From an uncultured Acinetobacter sp. (GTDB lineage: Bacteria; Cyanobacteriota; Vampirovibrionia; Gastranaerophilales; Gastranaerophilaceae): DNA of 33,625 nt. The stretch covers positions 1 through 33,625 of the forward strand of contig ONVC01000008.1 of the NCBI GenBank assembly GCA_900321205.1, in the 5' to 3' direction. Numbering within the stretch: the first letter of the stretch is position 1; each line of letters starts with the position of its first letter. The notes under the pieces are model-generated. The model was not told the DNA's origin, did no database searches, and saw nothing but the letters and a program-made list of their open reading frames with translations. Shown piece after piece: positions 7,450-14,123 of the stretch. Both the position numbers and the translations under genes were made by a program.

Positions 7450-8103
7450 TTATTCAATATACCCTCTTTTTATAAATTGTTCGGGAAAGAGTTTTTTTAT
7501 TTTATTTATTTGAGTTTTTGTAAAATCAGAGTTTAATACAGCTGTATAGTCGCTTTTTAGTTCTTTTAGTGCCAGTTTATCTGTTTCATTTAAGTTAAAG
7601 TGGCAGTTAAACTCATTTTTGTATCTGTTAAAAGCATTAGGAATGTAGTCTGCAAAACCGAGCCAGGCATCTATTACGTAAGGTTTTTTATCGTTAACTA
7701 ATAAAACCGAGTGGTCTAAGTCTTCTCCTGTTGCTTTTTTCAGGCTTGCAATGTAACAGTTTTTCAGTCCGTTTACTTTTGCGACAATTGCTGATAATTG
7801 TGCACTTTCACCGCAATTTCCAAGTTTATATTTTTTTACGGGTTTTACAAATGCAAGTATTTTACCGATAAAATTATCTGCATTATCAAATCTTTCAGAA
7901 ATTTCATATCGCAAATACTGTTCTGTTTTTTTATTTATCCTTTTTTTAAAGTTTCTGAATCCGTAAATATTTACAAAATCGTCAGTTAAAGAGGAGGATA
8001 TTCTCGGATAGCATTTATTTACGTGTCTTGCTATATCATCAGCAATTCTTATAGTTTTATTTTTTGATTCAAAATTTACGTTGTTTGTGGCAGTTATTCG
8101 CAT
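7450..8103 (-). CDS. Papain-fold-like cysteine protein, paralogue of the 2523-3314 product
   Basis: Unknown 217-residue protein with a visible Cys-His-Asp set: C97 in KLGNCGESAQLSAIVAKVNG, H131 in LDHSVLLV and D145 in YVIDAWLGFAD. The first and last contexts match the paralogue at 2523-3314 almost residue for residue, while the regions before C97 and after D145 diverge. The N-terminus carries NNVNFESK, the F-x-small-K/R motif. There is no signal peptide or membrane segment. It lies 32 bases downstream of aroB on the same strand and shares its terminator, so it is probably cotranscribed with the shikimate genes without an obvious functional link. No good ribosome binding site precedes the ATG. 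Candidate activities are peptidase, deamidase or transglutaminase-like; the sequence does not decide between them. Confidence 0.6.
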   Translation of the reverse strand: MRITATNNVNFESKNKTIRIADDIARHVNKCYPRISSSLTDDFVNIYGFRNFKKRINKKTEQYLRYEISERFDNADNFIGKILAFVKPVKKYKLGNCGESAQLSAIVAKVNGLKNCYIASLKKATGEDLDHSVLLVNDKKPYVIDAWLGFADYIPNAFNRYKNEFNCHFNLNETDKLALKELKSDYTAVLNSDFTKTQINKIKKLFPEQFIKRGYIE

Positions 8104-8135
8104 GCTGTTTTTAAAACACCTGAAAAATAATTTTG

Positions 8136-9221
8136 CTACATATCTTTTAGTGCAAATTCCACATCAAAAGGTGTAAGTTTAATTTCACGAACCTGTTTTT
8201 TGTCAGAAGGAATAATGAAGGTTATTTTATCAGACGTTGCTTTCTTGTCTTTTTTCATTATCTCAATAAGTTTATTTTCCGGATAATAATCATCAAGCGG
8301 TTTAAATCCGTATTTTTCAAGTAAATCAAGGGATAGTCTGTAATAAGAATAATTTATATATTCCTTTTTGTATGCCCATTCAATAATGAAAAACATTCCG
8401 TAAACAACAGCCTGACCGTGTGTATATTTTTTGTATTTGGTAATTGTTTCAAGAGCATGTCCTAACGTGTGACCAAAATTAAGAATCTTTCTTAATCCGC
8501 CTTCTTTTTCATCTTTACTTACAACAGCAATTTTGAGGTTAAGGCAATATTCTATCATACGAATGACTGTAAGCGGTTCCCTCTGCATAATTTTTTCACA
8601 GCCGAGCGTTAAAAACTCATATAAAAACTGCGGAACGTCATATTCACAGCTTTCTTCTATAAAAGCGTATTTCAGAACTTCACCAAGTCCTGATTTGTAT
8701 TGTCTTTCATCAAGGGTGTTAAAGAAATTAGTATTTATAATAACTTTTTTGGGCTGATAAAAAGTTCCTATGATATTTTTTCCGCTCGGGAGGTCAATTC
8801 CTGTCTTTCCGCCTACTGATGAATCAACGGCAGCAAGAAGTGTTGTCGGAATCTGTATAAAATCAATCCCTCTCATATATGTTGATGCTGCAAAACCTGC
8901 AATATCACCAACGACTCCGCCGCCTACCGCAATAATTACATCGCTTCTGGTAAGCCCCATATTATAGGCTCTGTTCAGAATTTTAAGATAGTTTTTGTAG
9001 TTCTTTTCTTTTTCTCCGTCAGGGAAAACATAAATCTCATCATCATTAAAGTTTAAATCACCTGAATACAATTTATAAACTTTTTTTGACATTACGACAA
9101 GTCGTTTTTGATTTTTTGTAAGCTCATATATTTCCTGATTAAGCTTTTCAAAACAACAGTCGGAAATGTCTATTATGTATTCTTTATTATCGCCAATTTG
9201 AACTTTAATTGTTTGCCGCAT
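8136..9221 (-). CDS. aroB: 3-dehydroquinate synthase
   Basis: Second step of the shikimate pathway: DAHP to 3-dehydroquinate, an NAD- and metal-dependent cytoplasmic enzyme. The 361 residues match the family. Visible motifs are the NAD-binding GGGVVGDIAGFAASTYMRG, the PTTLLAAVDSSVGGKTGID segment, the metal-ligand region GLGEVLKYAFI with E and K, and the metal-binding NFGHTLGHALE. It starts inside the 3' end of aroK with a 17-base overlap (9205-9221), which suggests translational coupling. AAGG lies about 10 bases before the ATG. Order on the strand is aroC, aroK, aroB. Confidence 0.97.
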   Translation of the reverse strand: MRQTIKVQIGDNKEYIIDISDCCFEKLNQEIYELTKNQKRLVVMSKKVYKLYSGDLNFNDDEIYVFPDGEKEKNYKNYLKILNRAYNMGLTRSDVIIAVGGGVVGDIAGFAASTYMRGIDFIQIPTTLLAAVDSSVGGKTGIDLPSGKNIIGTFYQPKKVIINTNFFNTLDERQYKSGLGEVLKYAFIEESCEYDVPQFLYEFLTLGCEKIMQREPLTVIRMIEYCLNLKIAVVSKDEKEGGLRKILNFGHTLGHALETITKYKKYTHGQAVVYGMFFIIEWAYKKEYINYSYYRLSLDLLEKYGFKPLDDYYPENKLIEIMKKDKKATSDKITFIIPSDKKQVREIKLTPFDVEFALKDM

Positions 9222-9717
9222 CTATTATAAACCTTATAATTTCGTTTTCGTTCATGACAGTTGTGTCTATTGTATAATTAGCCTTTTTATAGTTTTCTTC
9301 TCTCTTTGAAAGAAGGTTTTGCAATACCTGTTTTGGATTTTCATTTTGTAGCAAAGGTCTTGAACTGTCCTTCGATATTCTATAATATAATATATCAAGG
9401 TCAGATTTCAAATAAAATACTTTGCCGAATTTTAAAAGTGTTGCTCTGTTATTCGGATTCTCAAAAGCTCCGCCTCCTATTGATATAATTTTCTTTGAAC
9501 TGCCCGAACAAACCATTTGAATTGTTTCGTATTCGAGTTTTCTGAAATAATCCTCTGAATACTTTTTGAAAATTTCGGTTATTGATAAACCCTGAGTTTT
9601 TTCAATAAGACTATCTGTATCAATAAGTGTATAATCAGGCAACTTTTCTGATAATAAATTTCCGATAGTGGTTTTTCCGCTTGCCGGCATTCCGACAAGA
9701 ATAATATTATTCGGCAT
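9205..9717 (-). CDS. aroK: Shikimate kinase
   Basis: ATP-dependent phosphorylation of shikimate to shikimate 3-phosphate, fifth step of the pathway. The 170 residues match the usual size. The N-terminal Walker A is GMPASGKTTIG (residues 8-18), followed by the shikimate-binding DTDSLIE with the conserved Asp, the FRKLEYE segment with its Arg and Glu, GGGAFE near residue 79, and the lid-region RPLL. AAGGAAAG lies shortly upstream of the ATG within the 3' end of aroC; the genes overlap by 11 bases. It also overlaps aroB downstream, so all three are probably one operon. Confidence 0.96.
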   Translation of the reverse strand: MPNNIILVGMPASGKTTIGNLLSEKLPDYTLIDTDSLIEKTQGLSITEIFKKYSEDYFRKLEYETIQMVCSGSSKKIISIGGGAFENPNNRATLLKFGKVFYLKSDLDILYYRISKDSSRPLLQNENPKQVLQNLLSKREENYKKANYTIDTTVMNENEIIRFIIDAANN

Positions 9718-10873
9718 ATCTTTCCTTAATTTCTTTTAAATTGTCGCCGCCAAGTTTTTCAAGAAGAGCGTCTGCCAGAATTATTGCAATTCTGGCTTCC
9801 GCAACAACGGCACAAGCCGGAACTGCACAAGTGTCAGAACGTTCAAAGTGTGCACTTGCCGGTTTCATATCTTTTATGTCAATTGTTGCAAGTGCTTTTC
9901 TCATAGTGGGAATTGCTTTCATAGTTCCTTTTATGATAAGTGTTTCCCCGTTTGTCATGCCGCCTTCAAGACCACCTGCATTATTGGTATTTCTGTATAC
10001 GGATTTATCTCTTGCAACAAACAGTTCGTCATGCATTTCAGAGCCTTTCAGATAAGCTGCATCAACTCCAGCTCCGACTTCAACGGCTTTAACGGCGGGG
10101 ATGCTCATTACAGCCTGAGCAATTCTTCCGTCAAGAGCTCTGTCCCAGTGAACGTATGAGCCCAAACCTATCGGAAGATTCCCGAATATGACTTCAAATT
10201 TTCCGCCGAGTGTGTCACCGGCTTGCGCTGCTTCATCTATTGCATTCCTCATTCTGTCTGCTGTAAGGTCGTCAGAACATCTTAAATCTGATTTTTCGGC
10301 TTTTTCTTTTATAAGGGTGTATGTTTTCGGGTAAAAATCAAGTTTGACATTACCTATCTGAATAACGTGTGAAAAACCCATTATGCCAAATTCTTTTAAT
10401 ATTTGTTTAGCAACAGAACCAACTGCAACTTCAATAGCGGTTTTTCTGGCGCTTGAACGTTCAAGAACATCTCTTAAATCCGAAAAATTATATTTTATCG
10501 CACCTGCATAATCAGCATGTCCGGGACGAACAGTTGTAAAAGATTTTTCTTCTATTTTTTTAATTGTTTCCTGAGCCGGATAATCCAGATGCTCAGTGTT
10601 CATAACATCCTGCCAGTTTTCAAAATCTTTGTTCTTTACTTCAAGGCAAATCGGAGCGCCTGTTGTTTTTCCGAATCGGACACCGGATTTTATTTCTACG
10701 GTGTCTTTTTCGATTTTCATTCTGTCTCCGCGTCCGTAACCGACCTGACGTCTTGCCAAATCTTCATTTATGATTGCAGGCTTTATCCTAAATCCGGCAG
10801 GGATACCTTCTATAATTGCTGTTAAGCACTTGCCGTGACTTTCGCCTGATGTTAAGAATCTGAATCTATTCAT
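9707..10873 (-). CDS. aroC: Chorismate synthase
   Basis: Last shared step of aromatic biosynthesis, EPSP to chorismate, using reduced FMN. The ATG at 10873 gives the family start MNRFRFLTSGESHGK and 388 residues. Other signatures are RRQVGYGRGDRM, the RPGHADY motif, RSSARKTAIEVAVG and GGMTNGE. An upstream in-frame ATG at 10900 would add residues coded by a terminator stem and a -10 box, so it is rejected. No ribosome binding site precedes 10873; instead TATAAT ends 7 bases before it, which suggests a leaderless mRNA. First gene of the aroC-aroK-aroB group. Confidence 0.97.
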   Translation of the reverse strand: MNRFRFLTSGESHGKCLTAIIEGIPAGFRIKPAIINEDLARRQVGYGRGDRMKIEKDTVEIKSGVRFGKTTGAPICLEVKNKDFENWQDVMNTEHLDYPAQETIKKIEEKSFTTVRPGHADYAGAIKYNFSDLRDVLERSSARKTAIEVAVGSVAKQILKEFGIMGFSHVIQIGNVKLDFYPKTYTLIKEKAEKSDLRCSDDLTADRMRNAIDEAAQAGDTLGGKFEVIFGNLPIGLGSYVHWDRALDGRIAQAVMSIPAVKAVEVGAGVDAAYLKGSEMHDELFVARDKSVYRNTNNAGGLEGGMTNGETLIIKGTMKAIPTMRKALATIDIKDMKPASAHFERSDTCAVPACAVVAEARIAIILADALLEKLGGDNLKEIKERYAE

Positions 10874-10880
10874 ATTATTT

Positions 10881-10886
10881 ATTATA
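10881..10886 (-). promoter_or_regulatory. -10 box of a probable leaderless aroC promoter
   Basis: TATAAT on the minus strand ends 7 bases before the aroC ATG, so transcription would start at or next to the start codon. A convincing -35 box is not visible; its position falls in the upstream terminator palindrome. Confidence 0.45.
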
Positions 10887-10890
10887 TAAC

Positions 10891-10924
10891 AAAAAAGCAT
10901 TTGCCATATGGCAAATGCTTTTTT
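10891..10924. terminator. Perfect 34-bp palindromic terminator between the small secreted gene and aroC
   Basis: A 15-base stem (AAAAAAGCATTTGCC with its exact complement) around an ATAT loop. T runs occur on both strands. It lies 16 bases after the stop of the 10941-11255 gene and directly abuts the aroC promoter, insulating aroC from ispG. Confidence 0.88.
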
Positions 10925-10940
10925 GTATCAGCAAAATTTA

Positions 10941-11255
10941 TTATAAATCTCTGAAGTTCGGTGACATATGAACGTCATGGTGAATTCTTTCATCTGTATC
11001 TTGTGCAGGATCCAGATAACCGTACATATTACGGCAAAATCTTACAAATTTATTTTTGCTTTTCAGATATGCCGGTTCGGAAGGTTTTCCGTTGACACGG
11101 TTTTTGATAAGCATAACTTCTTCCGCCGTTGCTTCAGAGTATCCGTTATTAATTACGTAATCCGGCTCTGTCATTTGTTCTACTGTAATTGTTGCGTTTG
11201 ACTGTACGCATGCAAATGTAAATAAAGCTGCTGCTAAAATTAAATTTTTCTTCAT
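10941..11255 (-). CDS. Small exported protein of unknown function
   Basis: I do not recognise this family. The ATG at 11255 gives 104 residues and starts with a clear signal peptide (MKKNLILAAALFTFACVQSNA). An ATG at 11264 is also in frame and lies 2 bases from the ispG stop, but lacks a ribosome binding site; a GGGTG lies before 11255. The mature part is polar, with YVINNGYSEATAEEV, a basic middle (YLKSKNKFVRFCRNMYGYL) and an acidic, His-containing end (DERIHHDVHM). The one cysteine in the signal peptide is not in a lipobox. It follows ispG closely and is probably cotranscribed with it, then a strong terminator follows. Location is probably periplasmic or cell surface. Confidence 0.65.
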   Translation of the reverse strand: MKKNLILAAALFTFACVQSNATITVEQMTEPDYVINNGYSEATAEEVMLIKNRVNGKPSEPAYLKSKNKFVRFCRNMYGYLDPAQDTDERIHHDVHMSPNFRDL

Positions 11256-11266
11256 AACACCCATTC

Positions 11267-12331
11267 TTATTTAACTAAACTATACGTTTCCATTATAATA
11301 TTTTCTAGCGAATTAATCAAGTCAGCTTCAGGAACTCTTGCTATTATTTCACCTTTTTTAAATATATAACCTTCTTTTATAGCTCCTGCTATTCCAAAAT
11401 CTGCATGTTTTGCTTCTCCCGGGCCGTTAACCGGACAACCCATTACTGCAATGGTAATCGGAATGTTAAGATTTTTAAACCGTTCTTCAACCTGTTTTGC
11501 TAATCCTATTAAATCAATCTGAGTTCTTCCGCAGGTCGGACACGATATAAAATTAACTCCTTTTTCTCTGAGCCCCAATGATTTAAGTATGCCGAATCCG
11601 GCGTGTACTTCTTCTGCCGGGTTTTCCGTTAAAGATACTCTGATTGTATCACCTATACCCTGACTTAAAAGAGAACCTATGCCGACAGAAGATTTTATTA
11701 AACCGGATTTTAGTGTTCCGGCCTCCGTTACACCCAAATGAAGCGGATAGTCAACTTTTTGTGCCATAAGTTTGTATGCTTCAATAGTTGTCATAACATC
11801 AGAGGATTTTAGAGAAATTTTTGTATCATAAAAGTTCAAATCTTCTAAAATTTCCAAATGTCTCAGAGCGCTTAAAACCATTTTTTCGTGAAGAGGCAAA
11901 TCCATTTCGGCAAATTCTTTTTCCAGAGAACCTCCGTTAATACCTATTCTTATTGGTATATTATGACTTTTTGCGGCTTCAACAACTTTTATTGTATGCT
12001 CTTTTTTTCCTATATTCCCGGGATTAATTCTAAGAGCGTGAATGCCGTTTTCTATGCAGGTCAGAGCCAGTCTGTAATCAAAATGGATGTCTGCAACAAG
12101 CGGTACTTGTGATTTTGTAACAATGTCCTTTATTGCAGCTGCTGCATCTTTGTTTAAAACTGCAAGCCTTACTATCTCACAGCCTGCCGATGCCAGTTCA
12201 TTAATTTGGTCGAGTGTTTTTTTTACATCTCTGGTGTCGGTGTTACACATAGATTGAACACTAATAGGTGCATCTCCGCCGATTTTTATGTTACCAATCT
12301 GAATTTGTTTTGATTTTCTTCTGTTTATCAT
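11267..12331 (-). CDS. ispG: 4-hydroxy-3-methylbut-2-enyl diphosphate synthase (IspG/GcpE)
   Basis: Penultimate enzyme of the MEP isoprenoid pathway; a cytoplasmic 4Fe-4S protein converting MEcPP to HMBPP. The 354 residues match the short, two-domain bacterial type. It opens with RRKSKQIQIGNIKIGGDAPISVQSMCNTDT, split here as KQIQIG and ISVQSMCNTDT. The TIM-barrel part carries VADIHFDYRLAL and RINPGNIG. The cluster-binding C-terminal part has SCPTCGRT and GCPVNGPGEA, giving the three Cys ligands and the conserved Glu. No ribosome binding site is seen; TACAAT ends 6 bases before the ATG, suggesting a leaderless transcript. It diverges from the phosphoesterase gene with 42 bases between starts. 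Confidence 0.97.
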   Translation of the reverse strand: MINRRKSKQIQIGNIKIGGDAPISVQSMCNTDTRDVKKTLDQINELASAGCEIVRLAVLNKDAAAAIKDIVTKSQVPLVADIHFDYRLALTCIENGIHALRINPGNIGKKEHTIKVVEAAKSHNIPIRIGINGGSLEKEFAEMDLPLHEKMVLSALRHLEILEDLNFYDTKISLKSSDVMTTIEAYKLMAQKVDYPLHLGVTEAGTLKSGLIKSSVGIGSLLSQGIGDTIRVSLTENPAEEVHAGFGILKSLGLREKGVNFISCPTCGRTQIDLIGLAKQVEERFKNLNIPITIAVMGCPVNGPGEAKHADFGIAGAIKEGYIFKKGEIIARVPEADLINSLENIIMETYSLVK

Positions 12332-12337
12332 AAAATA

Positions 12338-12343
12338 ATTGTA
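12338..12343 (-). promoter_or_regulatory. -10 box of a probable leaderless ispG promoter
   Basis: TACAAT on the minus strand ends 6 bases before the ispG ATG, in a 42-base divergent gap. No Shine-Dalgarno sequence and no clear -35 box are visible. Confidence 0.35.
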
Positions 12344-12373
12344 TCACGAATGAAAAAATCAGAGGAATAATTT

Positions 12374-13117
12374 ATGAAAATTGCTGTAATGTCAGATATT
12401 CACGGAAATATGCAGGCTTTGAGTGCTGTTATGGAAAATATAGAAGAACAGGAATGTGATAAAATTTTTGTTCTCGGAGATTATGCGATGGCAGGTCCTC
12501 AGCCGAGAGATGCTATTCAGTTTTTTATGGACAAACTTAATAATAAAAAATATAAAATGATACAGGGAAATACTGATTTAATGCTGGCAAAATATTCTGA
12601 AGATTTGTATGATATGTTGCAGGATTCCGCACCGATTATGGCTGATGCATTGAAATTCGATGCTAAGGAACTGGATAATATGGAAAGAGCTTTTCTTCTG
12701 ACATTACCGGAAAAACTGGAAGTGACGGAAGGTGGAGTTAAATTTTTGCTGGTTCACGGTTCTCCGAGAAAAAACAATGAAGACATTTTGCCGGATATAA
12801 GACTTGATAAAGTTGAAGAAATGTTGACAGGTGTAAAAGCCGATGTTATTTTGTGCGGTCATACACATATTCCGTGCGGTTTTCAGACAAGGACAAAAAA
12901 GACTGTTATAAACGTAGGAAGTGTCGGACGTCCGTTTACTCCTGAACCGAAGGCTTGTTATTTGACTATCGTTGTTGAAAACGGAAAATGCGAATACGAA
13001 CATCATTTTGTGGAATATGATAAAAATGCTGCCTATGAAATCTTGCGAAAACGTAATTTCTGGGGAGCGGATGTGCTCGCAAATACGTTACTGAATCCTG
13101 AAAAAAGACACTTTTAG
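12374..13117 (+). CDS. YfcE/MJ0936-type metallophosphoesterase
   Basis: Predicted cytoplasmic calcineurin-like phosphodiesterase, 247 residues. The metal-binding motifs appear in order: SDIHGN (residues 7-12), GDYAM, GNTD near 74, VHGSPR near 129, and CGHTHIP near 160, then INVGSVGRPF, typical of the YfcE/MJ0936 group. The substrate cannot be told from the sequence; relatives hydrolyse phosphodiesters. GAGG lies 9 bases before the ATG. An 8-base gap separates it from the DUF486 gene, so the two are probably cotranscribed. Confidence 0.88.
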   Translation: MKIAVMSDIHGNMQALSAVMENIEEQECDKIFVLGDYAMAGPQPRDAIQFFMDKLNNKKYKMIQGNTDLMLAKYSEDLYDMLQDSAPIMADALKFDAKELDNMERAFLLTLPEKLEVTEGGVKFLLVHGSPRKNNEDILPDIRLDKVEEMLTGVKADVILCGHTHIPCGFQTRTKKTVINVGSVGRPFTPEPKACYLTIVVENGKCEYEHHFVEYDKNAAYEILRKRNFWGADVLANTLLNPEKRHF

Positions 13118-13125
13118 GAAGTTAT

Positions 13126-13461
13126 ATGCTTAAATATTTATCACCTATAGTATTATTATTAATATCAAATATATTTATGACATTTGCTTGGTATGGTCAT
13201 CTGAAGCACAGAAGTATGCCGCTGCTGATTGTTGTGCTTGTAAGCTGGGGGATCGCGTTTTTTGAATATTGCTTTCAGGTACCTGCTAACAGAATTGGTT
13301 ATTCCGTTTATAGTGCAGCACAACTTAAAACAATACAGGAAATAATAACGCTTTCAGTCTTTGCTGTTTTTTCGGTTCTCTACCTCAGAGAAGAGTTCAG
13401 ATGGAATTATTTAATCGGATTTATATTTATAGTACTGGCTGCGTTTTTTATATTTAAGTAA
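13126..13461 (+). CDS. DUF486 (DMT-like) small membrane protein
   Basis: A 111-residue integral membrane protein with four hydrophobic segments: about residues 5-22, 32-47, 72-86 and 91-110. The signatures of DUF486 are FMTFAWYGHLKH near the start, SWGIAFFEYCFQVPANRIGY in the middle and LREEFRWNYLIGF near the end. DUF486 proteins resemble small drug/metabolite transporters but have no assigned substrate. It follows the phosphoesterase by 8 bases with GGAAGT before the ATG. The downstream hairpin fits the opposite strand better. Confidence 0.85.
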   Translation: MLKYLSPIVLLLISNIFMTFAWYGHLKHRSMPLLIVVLVSWGIAFFEYCFQVPANRIGYSVYSAAQLKTIQEIITLSVFAVFSVLYLREEFRWNYLIGFIFIVLAAFFIFK

Positions 13462-13475
13462 TAAATTTTTACATA

Positions 13476-13505
13476 ATAAAAAACCCCTCTTTCGATGGCG
13501 AGGGG
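13476..13505 (-). terminator. Rho-independent terminator of the 13548-13868 gene
   Basis: On the minus strand CCCCTC (13505-13500) pairs with GAGGGG (13489-13484), followed by a run of six T. A second small hairpin (GGCGGT with ACCGCC, about 13510-13527) precedes it. It probably also stops plus-strand transcripts less efficiently. Confidence 0.7.
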
Positions 13506-13547
13506 AGCGGGCGGTGATTTTTACCGCCAAGAGTTCAACATAATGTA

Positions 13548-13868
13548 TTATAGTCCGAAATAAATTTTGTTTAACCGGGCAATATTCATTGCTCCCAGTC
13601 TTTGTTCTTCCATTTCCGAGCGTTGAACAGAATCGCTTTCATCAACCGGATTTATGACCTGAATACCTAACCCGTCAGAGGAATCAGATGTATTATTATT
13701 TTTTTTCTGAATTTTATCTATAAGTTCGGATTTTATTTGAGCAAGTTTTTGAGCATCTTCATATTTATTCCCGGTAGGAGATAGCCCAAAATAGCGCAAA
13801 TCAAGCATAATACGCATATATTCACTGTCAGCGCCGCCGCTGTTATTTCTCCCGAGGGGATGTATCAA
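13548..13868 (-). CDS. Unknown 106-residue protein with TTG start
   Basis: I do not recognise this protein. It starts with TTG at 13868, supported by AAGGAG 7 bases upstream in the same AAGGAGAACAC context as the TM1266-type gene. There is no signal peptide or membrane segment. The N-terminal half contains EYMRIMLDLRYFGLSPTG and a helical AQKLAQIKSELIDKIQKK; a Ser/Asn/Asp-rich linker follows (near residues 57-66), then a helical end containing EMEEQRLGAMNIARLNKIYF. It is likely cytoplasmic and helical. It is isolated between a terminator and the 255-base region in front of the TpsB-like gene, and is divergent from that gene. Confidence 0.6.
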   Translation of the reverse strand: MIHPLGRNNSGGADSEYMRIMLDLRYFGLSPTGNKYEDAQKLAQIKSELIDKIQKKNNNTSDSSDGLGIQVINPVDESDSVQRSEMEEQRLGAMNIARLNKIYFGL

Positions 13869-14035
13869 TCGTGTTCTCCTTATCTGTAAATTTTTGTTAA
13901 GAGTTTACATACCTTTTAATGCCACATTCTGACTGAATTATAACTATCGTATATAAATATCTTTACAAATGTTAATAAATGAGTTAGAATGAAAATGTAC
14001 GCGGTTAACATTTCTTTACATTTTATCAAATTGAT

Positions 14036-14064
14036 TTGTTCAGGGTTTTTATTTTAAATATAAT
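14036..14064 (+). promoter_or_regulatory. Promoter of the TpsB-like outer-membrane gene
   Basis: TTGTTC (14036-14041), a 17-base spacer, and TATAAT (14059-14064). It lies 59 bases before the ATG. The 255-base gap between the divergent genes (13869-14123) is otherwise AT-rich with several ATGTAAA/TTTACAT strings and no other gene that I can support. Confidence 0.65.
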
Positions 14065-14123
14065 GTTGAATGTAAACGAAAAGTATAACCCAATATTTAT
14101 GAATTTTTAGGAAAAATGGAACT

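Noticed and set aside
9741-10159. Two open frames of about 100 codons on the plus strand inside aroC
   Set aside because: They are antisense to a well-conserved enzyme, with no ribosome binding site and no recognisable motif.
13998-14066. 22-codon ORF upstream of the TpsB-like gene
   Set aside because: It has no good ribosome binding site and overlaps the -35 and -10 boxes.
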